A stretch of DNA of 64,000 nucleotides from Rugamonas apoptosis. GTDB lineage: Bacteria; Pseudomonadota; Gammaproteobacteria; Burkholderiales; Burkholderiaceae_D. The position numbers and the translations under genes were made by a program. Within the stretch, counting starts at the first letter, position 1. Each line of letters begins with the position of its first letter. The DNA is taken from positions 1 through 64,000 of the forward strand of contig NZ_JACEZU010000014.1 of NCBI RefSeq assembly GCF_014042355.1, given 5' to 3'. Shown here in pieces: positions 7,471-16,399 of this stretch. Under the pieces are notes generated by a model. The model made no database searches, had not been told where the DNA came from, and saw only the letters and a program-made list of their open reading frames with translations.

Positions 7471-8181
7471 TTACTTGCTGGTGCCAACCACTTCGATTTC
7501 AACGCGACGGTTTTTGGCGCGGCCGGCTGCGGACTTGTTGTCAGCAACTGGTTGTTTCTCGCCTTTACCTTCGGTGTAGACGCGGTTCGCTTCCACGCCC
7601 TTCGAGATGATGTACGACTTGACGGCTTCAGCGCGACGGATCGACAGCTTCTGGTTGTAAGCATCGGTACCCACGGAGTCGGTGTGGCCGACGGCGATGA
7701 TCACTTCCAGGTTGATGCTGCCCAGCTTGGAGGTCAGGTCGTCCAGCTTGGCTTTGCCTTCTGGCTTCAGCACGGCCTTGTCGAAGTCGAAGAAGGCGTC
7801 AGCGGCGAAGCTCACCTTCTGCGCGGTCGGCACCGGTGCTGGTGCTGGGGCAGGGGCTGGAGCAGGTGCTGGCGCAGGAGCGACAGGGGCTGGTGCCGGC
7901 GGCGCCACGCACTTGCCGTTTTCCAGCTTCTCTGGCTCAACGCAGATTGGCAGATCGCAACCTGGCACGGCATCGGCCGGGGTCCAGTAGCCGGTACGCC
8001 AGCACAGACCGAACGGATCACGGGCGATCACACCGCGTGCGTCCTGGACGTAGGCGCTTTTCGGCGTTGCAGCCTGGATGTCCTGGGTCACAGGCGCGAA
8101 AGGTGGCGTGGTTGGGGTTTGGGCGATCGCCGAGCCAGCAAAGGCGGCCGACACAGCCAGGATCGACATAAGTTTCTTCAT
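7471..8181 (-). CDS. ompA: OmpA-family outer-membrane/peptidoglycan-binding protein
   Basis: A 236-residue envelope protein. A signal peptide occupies residues 1-20 (ending FAGSAIAQ). A short N-terminal part has four Cys (LCWRTGYW, GCDLPIC, GKC). A hinge of alternating Ala-Pro occupies about residues 95-117. The C-terminal OmpA domain carries the peptidoglycan-binding motif VGHTDSVGTDAYNQKLSIRRAEAVK and RAKNRRVEIEV. There is no long N-terminal beta-barrel, so it is closer to the short betaproteobacterial OmpA/porin-associated type than to enterobacterial OmpA. The RBS AAAGGAAG lies just before the ATG. It is divergent from gyrA across a 489-base gap. Confidence 0.93.
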   Translation of the reverse strand: MKKLMSILAVSAAFAGSAIAQTPTTPPFAPVTQDIQAATPKSAYVQDARGVIARDPFGLCWRTGYWTPADAVPGCDLPICVEPEKLENGKCVAPPAPAPVAPAPAPAPAPAPAPAPVPTAQKVSFAADAFFDFDKAVLKPEGKAKLDDLTSKLGSINLEVIIAVGHTDSVGTDAYNQKLSIRRAEAVKSYIISKGVEANRVYTEGKGEKQPVADNKSAAGRAKNRRVEIEVVGTSK

Positions 8182-8670
8182 ATTTTTCTTCCTTTCGGGG
8201 GTGATATCCGCGTAAAAACTGCGCGACGTAGTTAATGCGTGGCCCGAATTCTACCACGCAGGGCGCATGCGCCTGTTTTTCGCTTGCGATTCAAGCAATT
8301 GACTTCTCGTCCATTTTGCCACAGCCGGTTTCCGCACGCTTTTAGGCGTGATTTAAACTTCTTCTGATTCCGACCAAAATGTTGTTTAGTTGCAACACCG
8401 ACGGCAATAATAATTGATTTTTGTGTCACACGCATGACATTTTGTGCTTGCCCCTTGCGTTGGTGCAAGAGTATGCGGTCCGGTGGTGCTGGTGCCTGGC
8501 GGGCCCATGCGCGCCGGAATTGCGCTGCCGGGTAGGCGCCCATGTTAAAATCGTACGCTTGTCCGTTCCTCCAGCGCACCTACCGGACGCGCCCGGGGCG
8601 ACAGGCAGCACGCGCGGTAAAATTGCTTAAAAGATAAGTCAACCACAGTCAAAGATCGAACGACCCGCCA
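8182..8670. promoter_or_regulatory. Divergent ompA-gyrA intergenic region
   Basis: A gap of 489 bases without a gene. It must carry promoters for both ompA (left) and gyrA (right). An AT-rich core lies around 8340-8430. TAAAAT -10-like hexamers occur at 8546 and 8618 on the plus strand, but neither has a well-spaced -35. No RNA gene or repeat is evident. Confidence 0.5.
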
Positions 8671-11316
8671 ATGGATCAATTCGCAAAAGAAACAATCCCA
8701 ATTTCCCTCGAAGAAGAGATGCGCAAGAGCTACCTCGATTACGCCATGAGCGTGATCGTGGGCCGCGCCTTGCCGGACGTGCGCGACGGCCTCAAGCCGG
8801 TGCACCGCCGGGTCCTGTACGCGATGCACGAAATGAACAACGTGTGGAACCGTCCCTACGTCAAATGCGCCCGCGTGGTGGGCGAGACGATGGGTAAGTA
8901 CCACCCGCACGGCGACGCTTCCATCTACGACACGCTGGTGCGCATGGCGCAGGACTTCTCGCTGCGCTACATGCTGGTCGATGGCCAGGGTAACTTCGGT
9001 TCCGTCGACGGCGACAGCGCGGCGGCCATGCGTTACACCGAGTGCCGCCTGGACAAGATCGCCAGCGAGATCCTGGCCGACATCGACAAGGACACGGTCG
9101 ACTTCCAGCCCAACTACGACGGCAAGGAAAAGGAACCGACCGTCCTGCCGACCAAGATTCCCAACCTGCTGATCAACGGTTCGTCCGGTATCGCGGTGGG
9201 TATGGCCACCAACATCCCGCCGCACAACCTGACGGAAGTGATCGACGGCGCGCTGCACGTGCTGCGCAATCCCGATTGCACCATCGATGAACTGATCGAG
9301 ATCATTCCGGCGCCCGACTTCCCCACGGCCGGCATCATCTACGGCGTGTCCGGTGTGCGCGATGGTTACCGCACCGGCCGTGGCCGCGTCGTCATGCGCG
9401 CCAAGACCCACTACGAGGAATACGGCAAGGACGGCGGCCGCACCGCCATCATCGTCGACGAGCTGCCCTACCAGGTCAACAAGAAGTCGCTGCTGGAACG
9501 CATCGCCGAGAACGTGCGCGACAAGAAGCTGGAAGGCATTTCCGACATCCGCGACGAGTCCGACAAATCGGGCATGCGCGTGGTGATCGAGCTGAAACGG
9601 GGCGAAGTGCCGGAAGTGGTGCTCAACAACCTGTACAAGCAGACCCAGTTGCAGGACACCTTCGGCATGAACATGGTGGCCCTGGTGGACGGCCAGCCAC
9701 GCCTGCTGAACCTCAAGCAGATGCTGCAATGCTTCCTGTCGCACCGGCGCGAAGTGGTCACCCGCCGCACCGTGTTCGAGCTGCGCAAGGCGCGCGAACG
9801 GGGCCACGTCCTGGAAGGCCTGGCCGTGGCGCTGGCCAATATCGACGATTTCATCGCCATCATCAAGGCCGCGCCGACGCCGCCGATCGCCAAGAGCGAA
9901 CTGATGACGCGCGGCTGGGATTCGTCGCTGGTGCGCGAGATGCTGGCCCGCACGGGCGAGGGCGATACGGTGGGCGGCATCGACGCCTTCCGTCCCGAGC
10001 ACCTGCCCAAGCATTACGGCATGCAGGCCGATGGCCTGTACAAGCTGTCGGACGAACAGGCGCAGGAAATCCTGCAGATGCGTCTGCAACGCCTGACCGG
10101 TCTGGAACAGGACAAGATCGTCAACGAATACCGCGACGTGATGGCTGAAATCGCCGACCTGCTCGACATCCTGGCCAAGCCGGCCCGCGTGACCACCATC
10201 ATCACCGACGAGATGACGCTGGCCAAGAACGAATACGGCGCCGGCAACAAGGACGTGCGCCGCTCGACCATCGAACACAATGCCACCGACCTCGGTACGG
10301 AAGACCTGATCACGCCGCAGGACATGGTGGTGACACTGTCGCACACCGGTTACATGAAGGCCCAGCCGATCACCGAATACCGCGCCCAGAAGCGCGGCGG
10401 ACGCGGCAAGCAAGCCATGGCGACCAAAGAGGAAGACTGGATCGACCAGCTGTTCATCGCCAACACGCACGATTACATCCTGTGCTTCTCCAACCGTGGC
10501 CGCATGTACTGGCTCAAGGTGTGGGAAGTGCCGCAAGGCTCGCGCAACTCGCGCGGCAAGCCTATCGTCAACATGTTCCCGTTGGCCGACAACGAGAAGA
10601 TCACCGTTATCCTGCCGCTGTCGGGCGATAACCGCACCTTCCCGGAAGACCATTACGTGTTCATGTCCACCAGCCTGGGCACCGTGAAGAAGACGCCGCT
10701 GAAGGACTTCAGCAATCCGCGCAAGGCCGGCATCATCGCTGTCGACCTGGACGAGGGCGACTTCCTGATCGGCGCCGCGCTGACGGACGGCGCCCACGAC
10801 GTGATGCTGTTCTCGGACGCCGGCAAGGCCGTGCGCTTCGACGAGAACGACGTGCGTCCGATGGGCCGCAACGCCCGTGGCGTGCGCGGTATGAACCTGG
10901 AAGAGGGCCAGCACGTGATCGCGCTGCTGGTGGCCGAGAACGAGGAGCAGTCGGTCCTGACGGCCACCGAGAACGGCTACGGTAAGCGTACCCCGATCAC
11001 CGAGTACACCCGCCACGGCCGCGGCACCAAGGGCATGATCGCGATCCAGACCTCCGAGCGTAACGGCAAGGTGGTGGCGGCGACCCTGGTCGATTCGTCC
11101 GACGAGATCATGCTGATCACCACCGGCGGCGTGCTGATTCGCACCCGCGTGTCGGAGATCCGTGAAATGGGCCGCGCCACCCAGGGCGTGACCCTGATCG
11201 CGGTGGAGGACGGCACCCGCCTGTCCGGCCTGCAGCGCGTGGTCGAAACGGACATCGACGAAGTGGAACTGGAACCGGGTCCGGACGCCAAGCCGGAGGA
11301 TGCGCAGCCTGAATAA
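8671..11316 (+). CDS. gyrA: DNA gyrase subunit A
   Basis: The 881-residue A subunit of the ATP-dependent type IIA topoisomerase that introduces negative supercoils. The breakage-reunion domain has the catalytic Tyr122 in AAAMRYTE. Numbering matches E. coli through this region. The quinolone-determining region reads HPHGDASIYDTLV, so residue 83 is Ala, 84 is Ser and 87 is Asp. The C-terminal beta-pinwheel contains the GyrA box region QKRGGRGKQ, followed by repeated blades (RTRVSEIREMGRATQGV). An acidic tail ends the protein. A hairpin with a T-run follows the stop. It is transcribed toward the DUF2059 and serC genes. Confidence 0.98.
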   Translation: MDQFAKETIPISLEEEMRKSYLDYAMSVIVGRALPDVRDGLKPVHRRVLYAMHEMNNVWNRPYVKCARVVGETMGKYHPHGDASIYDTLVRMAQDFSLRYMLVDGQGNFGSVDGDSAAAMRYTECRLDKIASEILADIDKDTVDFQPNYDGKEKEPTVLPTKIPNLLINGSSGIAVGMATNIPPHNLTEVIDGALHVLRNPDCTIDELIEIIPAPDFPTAGIIYGVSGVRDGYRTGRGRVVMRAKTHYEEYGKDGGRTAIIVDELPYQVNKKSLLERIAENVRDKKLEGISDIRDESDKSGMRVVIELKRGEVPEVVLNNLYKQTQLQDTFGMNMVALVDGQPRLLNLKQMLQCFLSHRREVVTRRTVFELRKARERGHVLEGLAVALANIDDFIAIIKAAPTPPIAKSELMTRGWDSSLVREMLARTGEGDTVGGIDAFRPEHLPKHYGMQADGLYKLSDEQAQEILQMRLQRLTGLEQDKIVNEYRDVMAEIADLLDILAKPARVTTIITDEMTLAKNEYGAGNKDVRRSTIEHNATDLGTEDLITPQDMVVTLSHTGYMKAQPITEYRAQKRGGRGKQAMATKEEDWIDQLFIANTHDYILCFSNRGRMYWLKVWEVPQGSRNSRGKPIVNMFPLADNEKITVILPLSGDNRTFPEDHYVFMSTSLGTVKKTPLKDFSNPRKAGIIAVDLDEGDFLIGAALTDGAHDVMLFSDAGKAVRFDENDVRPMGRNARGVRGMNLEEGQHVIALLVAENEEQSVLTATENGYGKRTPITEYTRHGRGTKGMIAIQTSERNGKVVAATLVDSSDEIMLITTGGVLIRTRVSEIREMGRATQGVTLIAVEDGTRLSGLQRVVETDIDEVELEPGPDAKPEDAQPE

Positions 11317-11334
11317 GAGGCTGGTTCAAAATGA

Positions 11335-11371
11335 CCGTGGCGAGGCGCCACAACGAAGCCACGGGCTTTTT
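11335..11371 (+). terminator. Probable gyrA terminator
   Basis: CCGTGGC and GCCACGG form a 7-bp stem over a GC-rich loop, followed by GCTTTTTG. It lies 19 bases after the gyrA stop. Confidence 0.5.
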
Positions 11372-11498
11372 GAAACGGCCTCGAAGGCCGGCGGATGTGC
11401 CCCGGTGCAGGCCAGGCCGGGACGGACGGGGTCGGTGTTCGTTGCGCGGATTAATGCGACAATAACACCGGCCCCGTTGTCAATTGAAGAGAGAGTGC

Positions 11499-12050
11499 AT
11501 GAAGAAGATCACCGCCGTTATCGTTACCGCTTGCGCACTGTTCAGCGCCGCGCCAGTCGCGTTCGCGCAGGCCGCGCCCGACCCGGTGGCCATGGCCGCC
11601 GCGCAGGATCTGTTCGCCTCGATGAATTACCGCAGCGTGATGGTCGGTCTGATGCAGCAGATTTCGCAAGGCATAGGGCAGTCGATGCGCGCCAGCGCCG
11701 AGGCGGCGATCAAGAACGACGCCCGCATCCCGCCCGCGAAGAAGCAGCAGGCGCTGGACAAGATGAACGCCGAACTGCCCGGCGTCGTCAAGACCATGCA
11801 AGCCACGCTGAACGACCCGACGCTGATCGATGAAATGCTGGCCGCGACGGTGCCGATTTATGCGCGCAATTTCACCGCCGACGAATTGGTGCAGATGGCC
11901 GCGTTCTACCACACGCCCGTGGGCACCAAGATGCTGGCGCTGATGCCCAAGCTGACGGCCGAGGGCATGCAAATGGGCCAGCAAATCGTCCTGCGCCGCA
12001 TCGGCCCGATGATGCAGAAGCTGACCCAGGGCGACAAAACAACCAACTGA
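11499..12050 (+). CDS. DUF2059 domain protein, secreted
   Basis: A 183-residue protein with a Sec signal peptide (MKKITAVIVTACALFSAAP..., cleavage after AFAQ). The ATG at 11499 is preferred over an upstream in-frame TTG because it gives a canonical signal peptide and follows GAAGAGAG. The C-terminal third carries the DUF2059 pattern FTADELVQMAAFYHTPVGTK, a helical domain of unknown function. It is mainly helical and soluble in the periplasm. It lies 13 bases upstream of serC in the same orientation and is a frequent neighbour of gyrA-serC in this group. No biochemical role is known to me. Confidence 0.85.
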   Translation: MKKITAVIVTACALFSAAPVAFAQAAPDPVAMAAAQDLFASMNYRSVMVGLMQQISQGIGQSMRASAEAAIKNDARIPPAKKQQALDKMNAELPGVVKTMQATLNDPTLIDEMLAATVPIYARNFTADELVQMAAFYHTPVGTKMLALMPKLTAEGMQMGQQIVLRRIGPMMQKLTQGDKTTN

Positions 12051-12063
12051 TAAGGACCGTAAC

Positions 12064-13173
12064 GTGACTCACATCTACAACTTCTCCGCCGGCCCCGCCG
12101 TACTGCCGAAGGAAGTGCTGGCGCAGGCCGCCGCCGAAATGCTGGATTGGCATGGCAGCGGCATGTCCGTCATGGAGATGAGCCACCGCGGGCCGGAATT
12201 CATGTCGATCTACAAGGCGGCCGAGCGCGACCTGCGCGAGCTGCTGGCGGTGCCGGATAATTACAAGATCCTGTTCCTGCAAGGCGGCGGTCTGTCCCAG
12301 AACGCCTTCATTCCCATGAACCTGGTCGGCCACAAGCCGCAACCAGCCACGATCGACTTCGTCCATACCGGCTCGTGGTCAGGCAAATCGATCAAGGAGG
12401 CGAGCAAGTACGCCACCGTCAACGTGGCCGCTTCGGCCCAGGCAGGCGGCTTTCACCGCGTGCCGCCGCAGTCCGAATGGAAGCTCACGCCCGGCGCGGC
12501 CTACCTGCATATCTGCACCAACGAAACCATCGACGGCGTCGAATTCGATTTCGACCATGGTTCGCCACAGCCCCTGGCGGGCGACTGCGCCGATACGCTG
12601 CTGGTGGCCGACATGTCGTCCCACATCCTGTCGCGCCGGATCGACGTGTCCAAGTACGGCCTGATCTTCGCCGGCGCCCAGAAGAACATCGGCCCGGCCG
12701 GTGTGACCATCGTCATCGTCCGCGAGGACCTGCTGGGCAAGGCGCTGCCGATCTGCCCGTCGGCCTTCGACTTCAAGCTGGTGGCCGACAACGAATCGAT
12801 GTACAACACGCCACCCACCTACGGCATCTATATCGCCGGCCTGGTGTTCCAGTGGCTGAAAAAACAAGGCGGCGTGGCCGAGATGGAAACGCGTGCCAAG
12901 GCCAAGGCGGCGCTGCTGTACGGCGCGCTGGACGCCGATGATTTCTACGTCAACCGCGTGGCGCCTGAAAACCGCTCGCGCATGAACGTCCCGTTCTTCC
13001 TGAAGGACGAGAGCAAGAATGAAGCATTCCTGGCCGGCGCAAAAGCGCGCGGCCTGCTGCAACTGAAGGGCCACAAGTCCGTCGGCGGTATGCGCGCATC
13101 GATCTACAACGCGATGCCAATCGAGGGTGTGCAAGCCCTGGTCGATTATTTGAACGAGTTCGCGGGCCGTTAA
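12064..13173 (+). CDS. serC: Phosphoserine aminotransferase
   Basis: This PLP enzyme converts 3-phosphohydroxypyruvate and glutamate to phosphoserine in serine synthesis, and also acts on the pyridoxine precursor. The 369-residue protein starts at GTG (12064), giving the conserved IYNFSAGPAVLPKEVL. The PLP Lys lies in FAGAQKNIGPAGVT, and the phosphate-binding region includes GGGLSQN. The C-terminal KGHKSVGGMRASIYNAM is typical. It opens the amino-acid series with pheA, hisC, tyrA and aroA. Confidence 0.97.
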   Translation: MTHIYNFSAGPAVLPKEVLAQAAAEMLDWHGSGMSVMEMSHRGPEFMSIYKAAERDLRELLAVPDNYKILFLQGGGLSQNAFIPMNLVGHKPQPATIDFVHTGSWSGKSIKEASKYATVNVAASAQAGGFHRVPPQSEWKLTPGAAYLHICTNETIDGVEFDFDHGSPQPLAGDCADTLLVADMSSHILSRRIDVSKYGLIFAGAQKNIGPAGVTIVIVREDLLGKALPICPSAFDFKLVADNESMYNTPPTYGIYIAGLVFQWLKKQGGVAEMETRAKAKAALLYGALDADDFYVNRVAPENRSRMNVPFFLKDESKNEAFLAGAKARGLLQLKGHKSVGGMRASIYNAMPIEGVQALVDYLNEFAGR

Positions 13174-13273
13174 GGCGTTGCGGCACTGACGCATAGCCGG
13201 CGCGCCGATATCCGTATCCGGCGCGTTCCGCATCTCGTACGACACTGACAATTATTTGGCACTGATGCAGACC

Positions 13274-14347
13274 ATGACAGACAAATTAAAACCGCTGCGC
13301 GAACAGATCGACGCCATCGACGCGCAGATCCTCGACCTGCTCAACCGCCGCGCCAAAGTGGCGCAGGAAGTGGGCCATGTGAAGGCTGAAACCATGGCCC
13401 CCGTGTTCCGCCCCGAGCGCGAAGCCCAGGTGCTGCGCGGCGTGGCCGAGCGCAATCCCGGCCCGATGGGCAACCACGAAGTGCAGACCATCTTCCGTGA
13501 AATCATGTCGGCTTGCCGCGCGCTGGAAAAGCGCGTCACGGTGGCCTTCCTGGGGCCGTCCGGCACCTTCAGCGAGCAGGCCGTGTACCAGCAGTTCGGC
13601 AGCGCCGTGGAAGGCTTGCCGTGCGCCTCGATCGATGAAGTGTTCCGCGCCACCGAGGCCGGCACCGCCGATTTCGGCGTGGTGCCGGTCGAGAATTCGT
13701 CCGAGGGCGCCATCAACCGCACGCTGGACCTGATGCTGCAAACCAGTCTGATCATCAGCGGTGAAGTGTCGATCGCCGTGCACCACAGCCTGATGACCAA
13801 GACCGGCAACATGGATGGCGTGCAGACCATCTGCGCCCATTCGCAGGCGCTGGCCCAGTGCCAGGTGTGGCTCAACCTGAACTACCCCAACATCGAACGG
13901 CGCGCCGTGGCCTCCAACGCGGAAGCGGCCCGCATGGCCGGCGACGACGCCACCATCGCCGCCATCGCCAGCGAAATGGCGGGCGAGCAGTACAAGCTGG
14001 GCGTGGTCAAGGGCCACATCCAGGACGACCCGCACAACCGCACCCGCTTCGCCATCGTTGGCCATTTGCAGACCAACCCGTCGGGCAAGGACCAGACCTC
14101 CATCGTGCTGGCCGTGCCCAACAAGGCCGGCGCCGTGTACCAGCTGCTGGCGCCTTTGGCCAAGCACGGTGTGTCGATGACGCGCTTCGAGTCGCGTCCG
14201 GCGCGGGTGGGCACGTGGGAGTATTATTTCTATGTCGATATCGAAGGCCACGTCCACAACGACGCCGTCGCCAAGGCGCTGGCGGAGCTGCAGGATAACG
14301 CGGCCTTCTTCAAGGTGCTGGGTTCCTACCCGGTCAGTCTTTCCTAA
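13274..14347 (+). CDS. pheA: Bifunctional chorismate mutase/prephenate dehydratase (P-protein)
   Basis: It converts chorismate to prephenate and then phenylpyruvate, the committed path to phenylalanine. Residues 1-85 are an AroQ-type chorismate mutase (LREQIDAIDAQILDLLNRRA). Residues about 92-270 are the prephenate dehydratase domain (VAFLGPSGTFSEQAVYQQFG; TRF in NRTRFAIVG). The rest is an ACT domain with the Phe-binding ESRPAR motif, so feedback inhibition by phenylalanine is likely. The start is set at ATG 13274 (MTDKLKPL); ATG 13265 and TTG 13256 are in-frame alternatives, and none has a strong RBS. It lies 20 bases before hisC. Confidence 0.96.
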   Translation: MTDKLKPLREQIDAIDAQILDLLNRRAKVAQEVGHVKAETMAPVFRPEREAQVLRGVAERNPGPMGNHEVQTIFREIMSACRALEKRVTVAFLGPSGTFSEQAVYQQFGSAVEGLPCASIDEVFRATEAGTADFGVVPVENSSEGAINRTLDLMLQTSLIISGEVSIAVHHSLMTKTGNMDGVQTICAHSQALAQCQVWLNLNYPNIERRAVASNAEAARMAGDDATIAAIASEMAGEQYKLGVVKGHIQDDPHNRTRFAIVGHLQTNPSGKDQTSIVLAVPNKAGAVYQLLAPLAKHGVSMTRFESRPARVGTWEYYFYVDIEGHVHNDAVAKALAELQDNAAFFKVLGSYPVSLS

Positions 14348-14367
14348 CCTTTTCATTGAAGAGCATT

Positions 14368-15477
14368 ATGTCCAAGAATTACGGTCCAGAATACGTTCGC
14401 GCCATCGCTCCCTACCAGGCCGGCAAGCCGATCGCGGAAGTGGCGCGCGAGTTCGGCCTTGACGAAGCGAACATCGTCAAGCTGGCCTCCAATGAGAACC
14501 CGTTCGGCGTGCCGGAATCGGCCAAGCAGGCCATGGTGGCGGCGGCGACGGAACTGGGCCGTTATCCGGACGCCAATGGTTTCGACCTGAAGGCGGCGCT
14601 GTCCAAGCGCTACGATGTGCCGGCCGACTGGATCACGCTGGGCAACGGCAGTAACGACATCCTGGAAATCGCCGCCCACGCCTTCGTGGAACGGGGCCAG
14701 TCCGTGGTGTACTCGCAGTACTCGTTCGCCGTGTACGCACTGGCCACCCAGGGCGTCGGTGCGCGCCACATCGTGGTGCCGGCCAAGGACTACGGCCATG
14801 ACCTGCAAGCCATGCTGGCCGCCATCGAGGACGACACCCGGTTGGTGTTCATCGCCAACCCGAACAACCCGACCGGCACCTTCATCCCGGCCGCCGAGAT
14901 CGAAGCCTTCCTGGCCAAGGTGCCGGCCCACGTGGTGGTGGTGCTGGACGAAGCCTACAACGAATTCCTGGCACCGGAAAACCAGTTCGAATCGGCTGAG
15001 TGGGTCAAGAAGTATCCCAACCTGCTGGTATCGCGCACTTTCTCCAAGGCTTATGGCCTGGCCGGCCTGCGGGTTGGTTTCGCTGTCGCCCAGCCGGCAC
15101 TGACGGATCTGATGAACCGCATCCGCCAGCCGTTCAACGTCAATTCCATGGCACAGGCGGCGGCCATCGCGGCCCTCAACGATAAGGCTTTCCTGGCCCA
15201 GAGCGCGGCCAACAATACGGCTGGCTACCAGCAGTTTGTGGAAGCGTTCGAGCAGATGGGTCTGGAGTATGTGCCATCCTATGGTAACTTCGTGCTGGTC
15301 AAGGTGGGTGACGACGCCGGCGCCGGTGCGCGCGTCAACCTGGCCTTGCTCAAGCAGGGGGTGATCGTGCGCCCGGTGGGTAACTACGGCTTGCCACAGT
15401 GGCTGCGCATCTCGATTGGCCTGCCGCAGGAAAACGCGGTGCTGATCGCCGCGCTGACCAAGGCCCTGGCTGGATGA
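14368..15477 (+). CDS. hisC: Histidinol-phosphate aminotransferase
   Basis: A 369-residue class I/II PLP aminotransferase for histidine synthesis. In such clusters it often also transaminates aromatic keto acids. ATG 14368 follows GAAGAG. Visible features are the N-terminal LASNENPFG, NPNNPTGTF, and the Schiff-base Lys in SRTFSKAYGLAGLRVG. The C-terminal Arg in QWLRISIG binds the substrate carboxylate. It lies between pheA and tyrA, which supports a second role in phenylalanine and tyrosine formation (inference). It overlaps nothing, and tyrA starts 4 bases past the stop. Confidence 0.95.
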   Translation: MSKNYGPEYVRAIAPYQAGKPIAEVAREFGLDEANIVKLASNENPFGVPESAKQAMVAAATELGRYPDANGFDLKAALSKRYDVPADWITLGNGSNDILEIAAHAFVERGQSVVYSQYSFAVYALATQGVGARHIVVPAKDYGHDLQAMLAAIEDDTRLVFIANPNNPTGTFIPAAEIEAFLAKVPAHVVVVLDEAYNEFLAPENQFESAEWVKKYPNLLVSRTFSKAYGLAGLRVGFAVAQPALTDLMNRIRQPFNVNSMAQAAAIAALNDKAFLAQSAANNTAGYQQFVEAFEQMGLEYVPSYGNFVLVKVGDDAGAGARVNLALLKQGVIVRPVGNYGLPQWLRISIGLPQENAVLIAALTKALAG

Positions 15478-15481
15478 CGCC

Positions 15482-16384
15482 GTGCTGAACAAGATCGTCA
15501 TCTTTGGCGTAGGCCTGATCGGCGGCTCGTTCGCGCGCGCGCTCAAGCACGCGGGGGCGGTGCGCACCGTGGTGGGCATGGGCCGCTCGGCCGCCTCGCT
15601 GGCGCGGGCCCGCGAACTGGGCATCATCGACGTGGCGGGCGGCGACATGGCCGAAGCCATGCGCGGCGCCGACCTGGTACTGCTGGCCGCGCCCGTGGCG
15701 CAGACGGAAGCCATCCTGGCCGCGCTGGCGCCGCACCTGCAGCCGGGCACCGTGGTGACCGACGCCGGCAGCACCAAGTCCGACGTGGTGGCGGCCGCGC
15801 GCCGTGCGCTGGGCGACAAGGTGGCCCAGTTCGTGCCCGGCCATCCGATCGCAGGGCGCGAGACGAACGGCCCCGATGCGGCCATCATCGACCTTTATCT
15901 CGGCAAGAATACCGTGCTCACACCGCTGGACGAAAATACGTCCGGCGACGTGGAGCGGGTGGCGGCGGCCTGGCTGGCCTGCGGCGCCATCATCCACCGG
16001 CTCACGCCGGAACAACATGACAAGGTGTTTGCCGCCGTCAGCCATTTGCCGCACTTGCTGGCTTATGCGCTGGTGGACGACATCGCCAACAAACCGCATG
16101 CGGACCTACTGTTCCAATATGCTGCCAGCGGCTTCCGCGATTTCACAAGGATCGCCGGTTCGTCGCCTGAAATGTGGCGCGACATCAGCCTGGCCAATCA
16201 GGCCGCGCTGCTGGTCGAGCTGGACGCCTATATGGCGCAACTGACGGCGCTGCGCGCGCACCTGGCCGCCGCAGATGGCGCGGCCATCGAGGCGGTCTAC
16301 GCCAATGCGCAGCGTGCCCGCCGCCAGTGGATCGAAGCGATAGAGACGGCGGAGACGCCGCAACCAAAAGACAGCGCAGAATAG
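15482..16384 (+). CDS. tyrA: Prephenate dehydrogenase
   Basis: This NAD(P)-dependent enzyme oxidatively decarboxylates prephenate to 4-hydroxyphenylpyruvate for tyrosine. The 300-residue protein has a GTG start. The Rossmann fingerprint is VIFGVGLIGGSFARAL. The conserved GSTKSDVV and PGHPIAGRE (catalytic His) follow, and the helical dimerisation domain contains VSHLPHLLAYALV. There is no chorismate mutase or ACT domain, so it is monofunctional. Start and stop are tightly packed with hisC upstream and aroA 15 bases downstream. Confidence 0.95.
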   Translation: MLNKIVIFGVGLIGGSFARALKHAGAVRTVVGMGRSAASLARARELGIIDVAGGDMAEAMRGADLVLLAAPVAQTEAILAALAPHLQPGTVVTDAGSTKSDVVAAARRALGDKVAQFVPGHPIAGRETNGPDAAIIDLYLGKNTVLTPLDENTSGDVERVAAAWLACGAIIHRLTPEQHDKVFAAVSHLPHLLAYALVDDIANKPHADLLFQYAASGFRDFTRIAGSSPEMWRDISLANQAALLVELDAYMAQLTALRAHLAAADGAAIEAVYANAQRARRQWIEAIETAETPQPKDSAE

Positions 16385-16399
16385 AAGGATAGAATCGGC

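Noticed and set aside
8545..11016. A long open frame antisense to gyrA
   Set aside because: It is the shadow of gyrA: the protein is rich in His/Val/Gly without any motif, and gyrA is certain.
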